A DNA stretch of 64,000 bases from Leisingera sp. ANG-Vp (lineage in GTDB: Bacteria > Pseudomonadota > Alphaproteobacteria > Rhodobacterales > Rhodobacteraceae). The translations under genes were made by a program, and so were the position numbers. Of this stretch, positions 41,807-51,199 are shown piece after piece; positions within the stretch are counted from its first letter, which is position 1; each line of letters opens with the position of its first letter. A model generated the notes under the pieces. It was not told the DNA's origin, did not search any database, and was given only the letters and a program-made list of their open reading frames with translations. The DNA is taken from the NCBI RefSeq assembly GCF_000813725.1, contig NZ_JWLD01000037.1, forward strand, positions 117,555 through 181,554, in the 5' to 3' direction.

Positions 41807-43696
41807 ATGGAAGAGTTTTTTTACCAGGCAACCATTTATCTGGGTGCCGCCGTCATCGCCGTCCCTCTCGCTGCACGTCTCGGGCTTGGCTCTGTCCTGG
41901 GGTACCTGGCCGCAGGCATAGCCATTGGCCCGGTATTGGGACTGACCGGCACCGAAACCGAGGATCTTCGCCACTTTGCCGAATTCGGCGTGGTAATGAT
42001 GCTGTTCCTGATCGGGCTCGAACTGGAGCCGCGCGCGCTCTGGGCAATGCGGCACAAGCTTCTGGGGCTGGGCGGCATGCAGGTGGCCGGCTCCACCCTC
42101 GTCCTGATGGGCGCGGCCATGGCAATGGGCCAGCCCTGGCATGTCAGCCTGGCAGTGGGCCTGGCCCTGTCGCTGTCCTCAACGGCGATCGTGCTGCAGA
42201 CGCTGTCCGAAAAAGGGCTGATGCGCACCGGTGGCGGCCGCTCGGCCTTTTCGGTGCTGCTGACCCAGGACATCGCGGTGATCCCGATCCTCGCTTTTCT
42301 GCCGCTTCTGGGCACCTATGCAATTCCGCAGTTTTCCTCTGACGGCTCAATCGCCCGGGAAGGCGCAGGCCACGGCGGCGGCCATCACTCGCTGTCGCTG
42401 GTCGACGGGCTGCCTGGCTGGGCGGTGGCACTGGTCACACTGGCGGCCATTGCCGCCATTATCCTGGCAGGTATCTACCTGACCCGCCCGGTGTTCCGCT
42501 TCATTCACGCCTCCAACCTGCGCGAGATGTATACAGCGCTGGCGCTGATGATCGTTGTCGGCATCTCTTTTCTGATGACGCTGGTCGGCCTCTCCCCGGC
42601 GCTTGGAGCCTTCCTGGCCGGCGTGGTGCTGGCCAACTCCGAATTCCGGCATGAGATGGAGAGCGACCTCAACCCCTTCAAGGGGCTCCTCCTGGGGCTC
42701 TTTTTCATCACCGTTGGCGCGGGCATCAACTACCGCCAGTTCCTGGCCGACCCCGGCGATCTGATCGGCCTCGCCGCCCTGGTCATCTTTGCCAAGGGGG
42801 CTGTGCTCTATGCGGTCGGCCACGCCTTTGGCCTCAGGCGCCGCGATCTGTGGCTGTTCACACTCGGGCTGGCGCAGGCTGGCGAGTTCGGCTTTGTGCT
42901 GCTGGCCTTCTCAACCCAGCTCAACGTCGTGCCGGTTGCATTGTCCGAGAAGCTGCTGCTGGTGATTGCCCTTTCGATGCTGATCACCCCGCTCTTGTTC
43001 ATCGTCTACGACCTGCTGTCCAAGCGCATGGCCGAGGCGCGGCACGAATTTGAACCCGACGAGATCGACGAAGAAGGGCCTGTGATCATTGCTGGGATCG
43101 GCCGTTTCGGCCAGATCGTCAACCGTCTGGTGCAGGCCAGCGGTTTCAAGACTGTGGTGCTGGACCACGACATGGAGGCCGTGCAGCTGATGCGCCGCTT
43201 CGGGGTCAAGAGCTTCCTGGGCGACCCGACCCGGCCGGAGCTGCTGAAAGCCGCAGGCATCGCCAAGGCCAAGGTCTTTGTGGTGGCGCTGGATGACCCG
43301 GAGGGCGTGGTCAAGATGGTCACCTATGTGCGCCGCTCTTATCCGGATCTGCACATCATCGCCCGCGCCAAGGACCGCAACCATGTTTATGAGCTGTACA
43401 AAGCCGGCGCCGACGACATCGTGCGCGAGATGTTCGACAGTTCGGTCCGTGCGGGCCGCTACGTGCTGGAGAACGCCGGGCTCAGCGAATACGAGGCGGC
43501 GCAGGCGGCACAGACCTTCTACGCCCACGACCGCGCCAACCTGCGCGACTTGGCCCAGCACTGGATTCCGGGAGTGCCCGCCAGCCAGAACCCCGCATAT
43601 ATCGAACGCGCGCGGGAACTGGAGAAAGCCATTGAAAGCGCGATTTTTGAGATGGCGGAGCGCAAGCGCAAAAAGTCATCGGAAGCTGCAGAATGA
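41807..43696 (+). CDS. CPA2-family cation:proton antiporter with RCK domain (KefB/KefC/YbaL type)
   Basis: A 629-residue protein: about 12 transmembrane helices (1-395) of the Na+/H+ exchanger fold (LTGTETEDLRHFAEFGVVMMLFLIGLELEP; LSLSSTAIVLQTLSEKGLM; SPALGAFLAGVVLANSEFRHEME), then a TrkA-N/RCK domain from about 425 with the Rossmann motif GPVIIAGIGRFGQIVNRLVQ. It exports K+ (or Na+) in exchange for protons, gated through the RCK ligand. No KefF/KefG ancillary subunit is adjacent. Confidence 0.92.
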   Translation: MEEFFYQATIYLGAAVIAVPLAARLGLGSVLGYLAAGIAIGPVLGLTGTETEDLRHFAEFGVVMMLFLIGLELEPRALWAMRHKLLGLGGMQVAGSTLVLMGAAMAMGQPWHVSLAVGLALSLSSTAIVLQTLSEKGLMRTGGGRSAFSVLLTQDIAVIPILAFLPLLGTYAIPQFSSDGSIAREGAGHGGGHHSLSLVDGLPGWAVALVTLAAIAAIILAGIYLTRPVFRFIHASNLREMYTALALMIVVGISFLMTLVGLSPALGAFLAGVVLANSEFRHEMESDLNPFKGLLLGLFFITVGAGINYRQFLADPGDLIGLAALVIFAKGAVLYAVGHAFGLRRRDLWLFTLGLAQAGEFGFVLLAFSTQLNVVPVALSEKLLLVIALSMLITPLLFIVYDLLSKRMAEARHEFEPDEIDEEGPVIIAGIGRFGQIVNRLVQASGFKTVVLDHDMEAVQLMRRFGVKSFLGDPTRPELLKAAGIAKAKVFVVALDDPEGVVKMVTYVRRSYPDLHIIARAKDRNHVYELYKAGADDIVREMFDSSVRAGRYVLENAGLSEYEAAQAAQTFYAHDRANLRDLAQHWIPGVPASQNPAYIERARELEKAIESAIFEMAERKRKKSSEAAE

Positions 43697-43697
43697 C

Positions 43698-43723
43698 AAA
43701 ACCCCGGCTCAGGCCGGGGTTTT
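43698..43723. terminator. Bidirectional Rho-independent terminator
   Basis: AAAACCCCGGC and GCCGGGGTTTT pair around a 4-nt loop between the convergent antiporter and cobT genes; A and T runs on both sides make it work in both directions. Confidence 0.93.
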
Positions 43724-43749
43724 CAGTATTCAGGCCGCACCTGCCCCGA

Positions 43750-44766
43750 TCAGCCGTCGGACACCCCGGCCTCGGCGAAGGTCGCCATGCCGCTGTGGCA
43801 GGCAACCGCGCCTTTTAGCACCTGGATTGCCAGCGCCGCGCCTGAGGCTTCGCCCAGCCGCAGCCCCAGAGCCAGCAGAGGCTCCTTGCCCAGTTTCTGC
43901 AGCAGTGCTGCATGCGCCCCTTCGGCGCTTTGATGGCCCGCCACGGTGTGGTCCAGGGCCCCTTCTGCCGTGTGCGCCAGGCATGCCGCGGCGGCGCAGC
44001 AGATGAACCCGTCCAGAATTACTGGAATATGCAGGATCCGCGCCGCGGCGATAGCGCCTGCCATAGCGGCAATTTCACGCCCGCCCAGGCAGGCTAGGGC
44101 ATCAAGGCCATCCTTGATCGCCTCCTTATGAAGAGCGAGCCCTTCCGCAACCACCCGGGTCTTGTTTGCCAGGCCTGCATCATCAACGCCGGTGCCGCGG
44201 CCGGTCCACTCCGCGGCCTCACCGCCGAACAGCGCGCAAGCCAGGGCTGCGGCAGGGGTGGTGTTGCCAATGCCCATTTCGCCAACCACCAGCAGATCGG
44301 CGCTCGGGTCTACCGCCGACCAGCCCGCCTGCAGCGCCGCCAGAAGCTCTTTCCCGCTCATCGCCGGTCCTTGGGTGAAATCAGCGGTGGGCCGGTCCAG
44401 TTCCAGCGCATGCACATCCATACGGGCACCGGCCAGGCGGGCCAATTGGTTGATCGCCGCGCCGCCATGTTCGAAATTGATCACCATCTGGGCAGTCACT
44501 TCCGCAGGAAAGGCCGAGACCCCTTGCGCCGTTACCCCATGGTTGCCGGCAAAAACAATCACTTGAGGCGCGCTGATCTCCGGCCGGTCACTGCGGCGCC
44601 AGCCGCCATACCATACTGCCAGATCCTCCAGCCGCCCGAGCGCCCCCGGCGGCTTGGTCAGCTGCGTGTTCCGAGCGGCAGCACCGTCAAGCGCCGCCTG
44701 GTCCTGCGCAGGCGCGCCGGAAAGTGCGGCGCGGAAATCATCAAGGGAGGAAAGCTGTGGCAGCAT
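43750..44766 (-). CDS. cobT: Nicotinate-nucleotide:dimethylbenzimidazole phosphoribosyltransferase
   Basis: 338 residues from ATG 44766; the frame runs on upstream but that part overlaps cobS. It has the N-terminal [50 protein letters not shown] and the C-terminal [15 protein letters not shown], whose glutamate is the catalytic base. It makes alpha-ribazole phosphate for the lower ligand of cobalamin. Divergent from cobS with about 100 bp between starts. Confidence 0.95.
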   Translation of the reverse strand: MLPQLSSLDDFRAALSGAPAQDQAALDGAAARNTQLTKPPGALGRLEDLAVWYGGWRRSDRPEISAPQVIVFAGNHGVTAQGVSAFPAEVTAQMVINFEHGGAAINQLARLAGARMDVHALELDRPTADFTQGPAMSGKELLAALQAGWSAVDPSADLLVVGEMGIGNTTPAAALACALFGGEAAEWTGRGTGVDDAGLANKTRVVAEGLALHKEAIKDGLDALACLGGREIAAMAGAIAAARILHIPVILDGFICCAAAACLAHTAEGALDHTVAGHQSAEGAHAALLQKLGKEPLLALGLRLGEASGAALAIQVLKGAVACHSGMATFAEAGVSDG

Positions 44767-44867
44767 GGCATTGCCTCGTTGCATCTGAGTGAGTGACGCG
44801 GATAAAGCGGGTTCCAGACTGTTTACCCGCTGGCAGCAACGCCGCAAGCCCTCCAATAGGCCCGCAG

Positions 44868-45626
44868 ATGCGAAAAAACGACATTCAAGCAAAAGACATA
44901 GCTTTGGCACTGGTTCTTCTGACCCGGCTGCCGCTGCCGGCCTTGCCTGCTGACGCCTTCCAGCGTCAGTCCAAGGCTGTCTGGGCCTTCCCCCTTGCCG
45001 GGCTTGCTGTGGCCCTGCCTGCGGCACTCTTGACATCTCTGGCATTGGCGGCGGGCCTTCCTGCCTCTGTAGCCGCCGGGGTGGCGCTGGCGGTGCAGGT
45101 GATGCTGACCGGCGCCATGCATGAAGACGGGCTGGCGGATACCGCCGACGGGCTGTGGGGCGGGTTCACCCGCGAACGGCGGCTGGAGATCATGAAGGAC
45201 AGCCGCACCGGCGCCTATGGCGTGATTGCCCTGATCCTGGGGTTCGGCCTGCGCTGGAGTGCGCTTGCAGCCCTGCTCCCGGCTGCGGGTCCCTGGGTCT
45301 TGCTGCCGCTGGCCATGCTGAGCCGCGCCGCAATGCCTGCTCTGATGACGTATTTGCCCAATGCACGCAGTTCCGGCCTGTCCCGGACCGTCGGCCGGCC
45401 CCGCGCCCTGCCCTGCCTGCTGGCGGCACTGATCGCCCTTGCGCTGTCATTGCCGCTGATCGGAACAGCCGCATTTGCCGCCGCGCTGGCTATGGCTGCC
45501 ACTGCAATCGGCCTGGGCATGCTCGCCAAGGCCAAGATCGGCGGCCAGACCGGCGACATTCTCGGCGCAGCTCAGCAAATTGCCGAAATCGCCGGGCTGC
45601 TCACCCTCGCCGCCATCTGCGGCTGA
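44868..45626 (+). CDS. cobS: Adenosylcobinamide-GDP ribazoletransferase (cobalamin synthase)
   Basis: 252 residues from ATG 44868 (an in-frame ATG at 44793 adds a poor, unconserved stretch). The Mg-binding [14 protein letters not shown] near residues 85-98 and [18 protein letters not shown] and [18 protein letters not shown] are all present, with about six membrane helices. It joins adenosylcobinamide-GDP and alpha-ribazole (phosphate) at the inner membrane, using the product of the divergent cobT. The pair shares a 100-bp promoter region in which no cobalamin riboswitch could fit. Confidence 0.95.
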   Translation: MRKNDIQAKDIALALVLLTRLPLPALPADAFQRQSKAVWAFPLAGLAVALPAALLTSLALAAGLPASVAAGVALAVQVMLTGAMHEDGLADTADGLWGGFTRERRLEIMKDSRTGAYGVIALILGFGLRWSALAALLPAAGPWVLLPLAMLSRAAMPALMTYLPNARSSGLSRTVGRPRALPCLLAALIALALSLPLIGTAAFAAALAMAATAIGLGMLAKAKIGGQTGDILGAAQQIAEIAGLLTLAAICG

Positions 45627-45644
45627 ACTGGACCCGGACATGAA

Positions 45645-45673
45645 AAAGGCCGCGCCCCAGGGGCACGGCCTTT
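45645..45673. terminator. Bidirectional terminator between cobS and carD
   Basis: AAAGGCCG-CGCCCC pairs with GGGGC-ACGGCCTTT with one mismatch and a 2-nt loop closing; A-run upstream and TTTC downstream on the plus strand. It serves the two convergent genes. Confidence 0.85.
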
Positions 45674-45694
45674 CATTTCCATGACCGGTTCAGA

Positions 45695-46204
45695 TCAGGC
45701 AGCGCGGGAGGTCAGCACCTCGTCCACCTGCTTGGCGGCGGCGATCTCGTCATTGCCGGAGACCGCGGCCACTTCGCGGGTCAGCCGCTCCAGCGCCGCT
45801 TCATACAGCTGGCGCTCCGAGTAGCTCTGCTCGCGCTGATCGTCGGTGCGGTGCAGGTCGCGGACCACTTCGGCAATCGAGATCAGATCACCCGAGTTGA
45901 TCTTCTGCTCATACTCCTGGGCGCGGCGCGACCACATGGCGCGCTTTACCTTGGCTTTGCCCTTGAGCGTCTTCATCGCCTGGGCAATCACGTCCGGCGA
46001 GCTCAGCGAGCGCATCCCTACTTCGGTTGCCTTGTTGGTCGGCACCCGCAGGGTCATCTTGTCCTTTTCGAAGGTGATCACGAACAGCTCCAGCGCAAAG
46101 CCGGCCACTTCCTGCTCCTCGATCGAAATGATCTGGCCAACGCCATGCGCCGGGTAAACCACGTAATCATTGGGGCGGAATTCGAGCTTCTTCGACTTGG
46201 TCAT
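45695..46204 (-). CDS. carD: CarD-family transcriptional regulator
   Basis: A 169-residue protein with the N-terminal RNA-polymerase-interacting Tudor-like domain (FRPNDYVVYPAHGVGQIISIEEQEVAG; YVITFEKDKMTLRVP) and a C-terminal helical DNA-binding domain with the conserved WSRRAQEYEQKINSGDLISIAEVVRDL. CarD stabilises the open complex at rRNA and other promoters. Preceded by 300 bp that contain the terminator of the fdxA operon. Essential in several relatives. Confidence 0.93.
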   Translation of the reverse strand: MTKSKKLEFRPNDYVVYPAHGVGQIISIEEQEVAGFALELFVITFEKDKMTLRVPTNKATEVGMRSLSSPDVIAQAMKTLKGKAKVKRAMWSRRAQEYEQKINSGDLISIAEVVRDLHRTDDQREQSYSERQLYEAALERLTREVAAVSGNDEIAAAKQVDEVLTSRAA

Positions 46205-46505
46205 ACAGGTTCTTCCTCACTCATCAGCCGGGCGGCTCCGGCGTTTTTGGCGAAAAAACGCCCGGTTCCGGTCAGTGGATCGTGACCAGCCCCCAGGACA
46301 TTATCTCCGCAGAAATACCGCCCAAGACACGCACTGCTCAAGGCGTGCGCCGGGGGCGGACTCCGATTGTTTATGTCATTTGTCCGCCGAGTATATCATA
46401 AAAAAGGGCCGCCCGAAAGGCGGCCTGCTGGCAAGGGTTCGTAAAAACCCCTGAGAATACGGCGGTTTTCCGCACAAATACGGCATTGCCGTGCAGACTG
46501 GAGAA
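46205..46505. other. Intergenic region between fdxA and carD
   Basis: About 300 bp that hold the terminator of the upstream minus-strand genes (46399-46426) and, to its left, the presumed carD promoter. No gene is visible in either strand. Confidence 0.6.
46399..46426 (-). terminator. Rho-independent terminator of the helicase-Hsp15-fdxA genes
   Basis: On the minus strand GGCCGCC-TTTCG-GGCGGCC is followed by CTTTTTTATG. The 7-bp GC stem and six T residues make it a strong terminator 80 bp past the fdxA stop. Confidence 0.92.
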
Positions 46506-46844
46506 TCAGCCGCCTTCGCCGGGCGCCTCGGAGAAATACTTCTCCAGCTTGCCTTCTTCGCCGTCGCGCTCCTCGTAACCCGGCATCGGGTCTTTCTTGG
46601 AAACGATGACCGGCCACAGCTCGGCGTATTTGCGGTTGAATTCAACCCATTTGTCCATGTCCGGCTCGGTGTCCGGGCGGATCGCGTCCGCCGGGCATTC
46701 CGGTTCGCAGACGCCGCAGTCGATGCATTCATCGGGGTGGATCACCAGGGTGTTCTCGCCCTCATAGAAGCAGTCCACCGGGCATACCTCGACACAGTCG
46801 GTGTATTTGCAGGCGATGCAGTTTTCCGTCACCACATAGGTCAT
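46506..46844 (-). CDS. fdxA: Ferredoxin FdxA (7Fe type)
   Basis: A 112-residue protein with cysteines arranged as [17 protein letters not shown] and [12 protein letters not shown], giving one [3Fe-4S] and one [4Fe-4S] cluster, plus the C-terminal extension (about 60-112) typical of alphaproteobacterial FdxA ([17 protein letters not shown]). It carries electrons in the cytosol; the redox partner is not known. It lies downstream of the Hsp15-like gene and ends the minus-strand group before a strong terminator. Confidence 0.95.
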   Translation of the reverse strand: MTYVVTENCIACKYTDCVEVCPVDCFYEGENTLVIHPDECIDCGVCEPECPADAIRPDTEPDMDKWVEFNRKYAELWPVIVSKKDPMPGYEERDGEEGKLEKYFSEAPGEGG

Positions 46845-46907
46845 TGTACCGAGTCCCGTCTTGCGTTTGGCGCCTAGCTAATCCAGTCGGGCGAAGTCTT
46901 CAAGCCG

Positions 46908-47282
46908 TCAAAGGGTATCTTGGTTGCGCTTAAGATCAAGCGCCCTGCGGGCTTTTTTGTCGGGGCGGCCTTTTCCCTCGAATTTCGGGTTTGCAGGAAC
47001 GTTTTCCTGCTTTTCCGTCATATCGAAGTACAGCCCCTGTGCTTCCGGGGCCGGGCCGCGGCGTTCGCCGATGGCCTCGACCCGCACCACGCGGATCACT
47101 TTGCCTTGAGCAAAGGTCAGAACGTCGCCGAGGGTGACGTTCTGAGCCGGTTTCAGTGCCTTGGTGCCGTTGAGGCGCACATGGCCCGCGCTGACCTGTT
47201 TTGCGGCCAGGCTGCGGGTTTTGAAAAACCGCGCATGCCACAGCCACTTGTCGATGCGGATCTTGGGCGCCCCCTCAGTCAT
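46908..47282 (-). CDS. S4-domain RNA-binding protein, Hsp15 family
   Basis: A 124-residue protein with the S4 domain at 8-55 (IRIDKWLWHARFFKTRSLAAKQVSAGHVRLNG) and a basic C-terminal tail (KGRPDKKARRALDLKRNQD). Hsp15 proteins bind stalled 50S-nascent chain complexes and help recycle them. The gene lies 7 bp after the helicase, a conserved alphaproteobacterial order that suggests a shared ribosome-related role. Confidence 0.92.
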   Translation of the reverse strand: MTEGAPKIRIDKWLWHARFFKTRSLAAKQVSAGHVRLNGTKALKPAQNVTLGDVLTFAQGKVIRVVRVEAIGERRGPAPEAQGLYFDMTEKQENVPANPKFEGKGRPDKKARRALDLKRNQDTL

Positions 47283-47289
47283 GGCCGGG

Positions 47290-50214
47290 TCAGTCGCCCT
47301 GTTTCAGCCCCATCAGCGCAGCTGCGAAGGGGTTGTCCGGGTCGATCTGCTTTTCCTTCTTGGGCGGGCGCGAGGAATAGGTCTTGGCCCCCTGGTCCTG
47401 GCGCGGACCGCCCTTGCGGCCCGGTTTGCCGCGGCCGCCCTCGCGGTCGCCGGCCTTGGCACCGCGCGGCTTGCCTTTGCCGCCAGGCTTGCCGTCGCCC
47501 TGCGGACGGCGGTTCTGCTGGCGCTGGCCGCCGCCCTGGCGTCCGCCGCGGTTGCCGCCCCAGGTGAAGGTGTAGAAGACCTCAACCTCCGGCTCCGCGT
47601 CAGCGGGGGCTTCGGCTTTGGCCTCTGCAGCTTCTTCCGCAGGTGCCGCTTCCGCCTCAGCCGCCGGCGCTTCGGCAGCGGCTTCTTCAGCAGGTGCTTC
47701 TGCAGCAGCTTCCGCTGCAGGTGCTTCTGCCGCAGCCTCTTCCGCCGCAGGCGCTTCTGCAGCAGCCTCTTCTGCTGCAGGTGCTTCCTCTGCGGCAGCC
47801 TCGGCAGGCTTTGCTTCCGGCTCAGCCGCAGCCGGCTTCACCTTCTCGCGCTCGCCCTTCTCGGCCTTGTAGCCCAGGCCCTGCATCAGATCGGCAAACT
47901 GCTCCAGCGTCATGCCGGTGATCGACAGCATGTCGGCCTTGGCTTCAAAGCCGCCGCGGCTGTCTTCGGCGCGCAGCATGTCAGCCAGGCGCTCCAGCAT
48001 GTCGATGCGGATCATCCGCTCGCCGGCCGCGCGATAGCCGGACATGGTGTCATACCCCTCGGGCGCGTCCTTGATCGACGGCACGGTGACCAGGCCCGGA
48101 GGCGGTGCCTCGGGGAAGTCCTGCAGACCGTTGGCCAGCGACCACAGCACCAGGCGCAGACGGGTCGGCGCGGGCTTCAGCAAGAGCGGCATGAAGATGG
48201 TGAACTGACCGAAGCGGATGCCATGCTTGCGCAGCGCGCCGCGGGCGTCCTGGTCCAGGTCCTTGACTTCCTGCATCACGCCTGCGCGCGGTAGCACGCC
48301 GAGGTTTTCAACCATACGGAAGGCAAAGCCGCGGGCCAGGCCGGTCAGCTCTTCATCTTTCTGCAGGTTCAATAGCGGCTCGAACAGCGCGTTGATCTTG
48401 CGGGTGATGAAATGCAGAAGGCGGCGTTCGACCTTCTGGGCAACATCCGGGCCTGCGGCGTCATCCACAAACACCTCGATCTGCGGGTTCAGCGCATCCG
48501 CGCCGGCAACCAGCTTGCCCACCGCATGCTCGCCCCACATCAGGCCGCCTTGCTCGGTAAAATCGATCTCGGTATCGGGCGCGTTGTAGAACCGGTCCGC
48601 ACGCAGATGGAATTGCGGCGCCAAAGCCTGCAGCGAGGCCGCCTTGAGGGCCTTTGCCTCGGTGCCTTGCGCGCTCTTGTCCGGGCTGAACCGGAACCCC
48701 TCGAGACGGCCGACGAATTCTCCTTCGACCGTCACTTCACCCTTGTCATTCACTTCGGCCAAAAGGGCCTCCTTCTGCTTGAGCCGGCGCAGCAGCACAG
48801 ACGTGCGCCGGTCCACAAATCTCTGAGTCAAACGCTCGTGCAGAGCATCCGACAGCCTGTCTTCTACAGCGCGCGTCTCCCCGCGCCAATGGCTTTCGTC
48901 ACGAAGCCAGCCATTCCTTTGCGCGACATAAGTCCACGTGCGGATAAATGCCAATCTTTTCGACAATGTGTCGATGTTGCCGTCGGTGCGGTCAATTCGC
49001 TTGATCTGGCGAGCCAGCCAGTCGTCCGGCACCACGCCGCCGCCGTGCAAATGCTCGAAAATCACGCCCAAAAGCGAGGCATGTTCGCCGTGGGAGATGC
49101 CGCGGAAGTCGGGAATCCGGCAAACATCCCACAGCAGTTTCACTGATTGCGCATTGGTGGTGCGCGAAATCACGGCGGATTCGCGCGACAGCATTTTCAG
49201 CGCGCCCAGGTCATCCGCCTCGCGCGCCTTGATCAGGTTCTCGTTCGAAGGGCTTGATTCGAGTGAATGGATCAGAGCCTCAACCGTGCCAAACTGCAGT
49301 TCGGCCGAGCGCCAGTTGAGTTTCTTCAGCGGCGTGAACTGGTGATTCATGATCGCCGAGGCCGTGCCTTCGTCCAGCGGGCGCGCATCGCCAGTGACAC
49401 CAAAAGTGCCGTGGCTCATGCCCCGGCCCGCACGGCCTGCGATCTGGGCCAGCTCATTGGGCGCCAGCTCACGCATCCGGCGGCCGTCGAACTTGGTGGT
49501 GGAGGAAAACGCCACATGGTCGATGTCGAGATTGAGCCCCATGCCGATCGCATCGGTGGCCACCAGGTAATCCACTTCACCGTTCTGGTAGAGCGCCACC
49601 TGCGCATTGCGGGTCCGCGGGCTGAGCGCGCCCATCACCACCGCTGCACCGCCTTTTTGGCGGCGGATCAGCTCGGCAATTGCATAGACATTATCAACCG
49701 AAAACCCGACGATTGCCGTACGGGGCGGCATCCGGCTTATCTTTTTCGAACCCGCATAGGCCAAATCGGACATCCGCTCGCGACGGACGAATTCAACACC
49801 TGGCACCAGTGCCGAGATCGGCCCGCGCATGGTGTCCGCACCCAGGAACAAGGTCTCCGAAGTGCCCCTGGCACGCAGCAGGCGGTCGGTGAAGACATGG
49901 CCGCGTTCCGGGTCGGCACAGAGCTGGATCTCGTCAATGGCCAGGAAATCGCAGCCCATGCCCTCGGGCATCGCCTCCACCGTGCAGATCCAGTACTGCG
50001 CCCGCGGCGGCACAATGCGCTCTTCGCCGGTAACCAGCGCCACCACCGAGGGGCCGCGGGCGGCCACCACCTTGTCATAGACCTCGCGCGCCAAGAGGCG
50101 CAGCGGGAAGCCCATGACCCCGGTGCGGTAACCCAGCATCCGTTCGATGGCATAATGGGTTTTGCCGGTATTGGTCGGGCCCAGAACGGCCACGATCCGC
50201 GATGCGCTTGCCAT
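47290..50214 (-). CDS. SUV3-like DEAD/DExH RNA helicase with repetitive Ala/Glu and Gly/Arg tail
   Basis: A 974-residue superfamily 2 helicase close to mitochondrial SUV3: Walker A GPTNTGKTHYAIERML at 11-26, the DEIQ box LAIDEIQLCADPERGH near 97, VEF, then motif VI AQIAGRAGRGMSHG near 258. After the helicase core and a Suv3-type C-domain come a low-complexity stretch of about 80 residues (nt 47595-47835) of repeated EEAAAEAPA units and a Gly/Arg/Gln-rich basic tail that resembles an RGG RNA-binding region. SUV3 acts in RNA turnover. The repeats are prone to slippage and probably vary between strains. Confidence 0.9.
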   Translation of the reverse strand: MASASRIVAVLGPTNTGKTHYAIERMLGYRTGVMGFPLRLLAREVYDKVVAARGPSVVALVTGEERIVPPRAQYWICTVEAMPEGMGCDFLAIDEIQLCADPERGHVFTDRLLRARGTSETLFLGADTMRGPISALVPGVEFVRRERMSDLAYAGSKKISRMPPRTAIVGFSVDNVYAIAELIRRQKGGAAVVMGALSPRTRNAQVALYQNGEVDYLVATDAIGMGLNLDIDHVAFSSTTKFDGRRMRELAPNELAQIAGRAGRGMSHGTFGVTGDARPLDEGTASAIMNHQFTPLKKLNWRSAELQFGTVEALIHSLESSPSNENLIKAREADDLGALKMLSRESAVISRTTNAQSVKLLWDVCRIPDFRGISHGEHASLLGVIFEHLHGGGVVPDDWLARQIKRIDRTDGNIDTLSKRLAFIRTWTYVAQRNGWLRDESHWRGETRAVEDRLSDALHERLTQRFVDRRTSVLLRRLKQKEALLAEVNDKGEVTVEGEFVGRLEGFRFSPDKSAQGTEAKALKAASLQALAPQFHLRADRFYNAPDTEIDFTEQGGLMWGEHAVGKLVAGADALNPQIEVFVDDAAGPDVAQKVERRLLHFITRKINALFEPLLNLQKDEELTGLARGFAFRMVENLGVLPRAGVMQEVKDLDQDARGALRKHGIRFGQFTIFMPLLLKPAPTRLRLVLWSLANGLQDFPEAPPPGLVTVPSIKDAPEGYDTMSGYRAAGERMIRIDMLERLADMLRAEDSRGGFEAKADMLSITGMTLEQFADLMQGLGYKAEKGEREKVKPAAAEPEAKPAEAAAEEAPAAEEAAAEAPAAEEAAAEAPAAEAAAEAPAEEAAAEAPAAEAEAAPAEEAAEAKAEAPADAEPEVEVFYTFTWGGNRGGRQGGGQRQQNRRPQGDGKPGGKGKPRGAKAGDREGGRGKPGRKGGPRQDQGAKTYSSRPPKKEKQIDPDNPFAAALMGLKQGD

Positions 50215-50240
50215 GATTTCCGCCCCCGCCCCGGTGGGGC

Positions 50241-50807
50241 TTACAGTTCCTTGCCCTCAGCCAAGGGCTTCAATCGTTCGAGGGCGCTGCTTACTTCCTC
50301 GTGGTTCGGATGTATAGCCTTGGCACGCTGGTAGGCCAGGTAGGCCCGTTCAGGGTTCCGGAAATGCTCCCACAGCACGCCCAGCGCATAGATGGCGTTG
50401 TAGTCATTGGGGTTCAAGGCCAAGGAACGTTCCAGGTCGGCAACGGAGGGGCCGTAGAGCCCCATTGCGAAATAGGTGCGCGCGCGCTCATACCAGCCGC
50501 GGGCAAAATCCGGCGCGTGATCGGTCAGCGCGGTCAGATGCTCCGCTGCAGCCTGCAAATCGCCGCGCTCCATCGCATCTGTGCCGCGCCGGAGCAGCAG
50601 ATCCATCGACGGCGAGCCGCTCTTGGCCCACAGCGCCTGCAGCTCGCGGTCAATCGACGCAGCCTCGGCAGGTTCCGACAAAGCCAGATCCTGCAACAGG
50701 GTTTCAGCAGACAAAACTTGCGCAAAAACCTGCCCAGGCAGGGAAAACATGACTGTGGCCGCCGTTGCCGCCACGATAGCTTTGAGCTTTGGGTGATTTG
50801 CCATCAT
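50241..50807 (-). CDS. Exported tetratricopeptide repeat protein
   Basis: About 188 residues from ATGATG at 50807 (GGGGG 6 bases upstream; the frame further up lacks support). A signal peptide (to about residue 29, VFSLPGQVFAQ) precedes TPR units (GDLQAAAEHLTALTDHAPDFARGWYERARTYFAMGLYGPSVADLERSLALNPNDYNAIYALGVLWEHF). It probably acts in the periplasm as a scaffold. It is transcribed just before the helicase, 26 bp away. Confidence 0.85.
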   Translation of the reverse strand: MMANHPKLKAIVAATAATVMFSLPGQVFAQVLSAETLLQDLALSEPAEAASIDRELQALWAKSGSPSMDLLLRRGTDAMERGDLQAAAEHLTALTDHAPDFARGWYERARTYFAMGLYGPSVADLERSLALNPNDYNAIYALGVLWEHFRNPERAYLAYQRAKAIHPNHEEVSSALERLKPLAEGKEL

Positions 50808-50908
50808 GATGCCCCCAGTGTAATCCCGCGCGCTGCTTTTTCCAGTATTGGCTGCAGATATTTCACAGCTTTGTGCTATAAGCGCGCAAAACCGATTGAG
50901 GACCTGAT

Positions 50909-51199
50909 ATGAGCGATATTCTGGCACAGGCGGCTGAGGCACTGGGCGCAAAACTGGAGGCAGGCGCGTTCGACGCCTCTGCGAAGTTCGAGATCGAGGG
51001 GCTGGGTGCCATTGTGCTCGACTCCGACGGTGTGCGGGTCAGCGATGAAGAGGCGGATGTGACGCTGAAAGCAGACGCTGACACCTTCCAGTCGATCCTT
51101 GAAGGCGATCTGAACCCGACGTCTGCCTTCATGTCCGGCAAGCTGTCGGTGGATGGCGACATGGGCACCGCGATGAAACTCGCGTCGGTCCTGGCCTGA
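50909..51199 (+). CDS. SCP2 sterol-binding domain protein
   Basis: A 96-residue single-domain SCP2-like protein (GAFDASAKFEIEGLGAIVLDSDGVRVSDEEADVTLKADADTFQSILEGDLNPTSAFMSGKLSVDGD). The DLNPTSAFMSGKLxxxGD motif is the family core. These small carriers hold lipids or hydrophobic molecules in the cytosol. Its stop overlaps the next start by one base (TGATG), tying it to the lipase-like hydrolase. Confidence 0.92.
   Translation: MSDILAQAAEALGAKLEAGAFDASAKFEIEGLGAIVLDSDGVRVSDEEADVTLKADADTFQSILEGDLNPTSAFMSGKLSVDGDMGTAMKLASVLA

Noticed and set aside
44767..44867. Cobalamin riboswitch between cobT and cobS
   Set aside because: Only 100 bp separate the starts and no B12-box-like GCCACTG is present; a cobalamin riboswitch needs about 200 nt.
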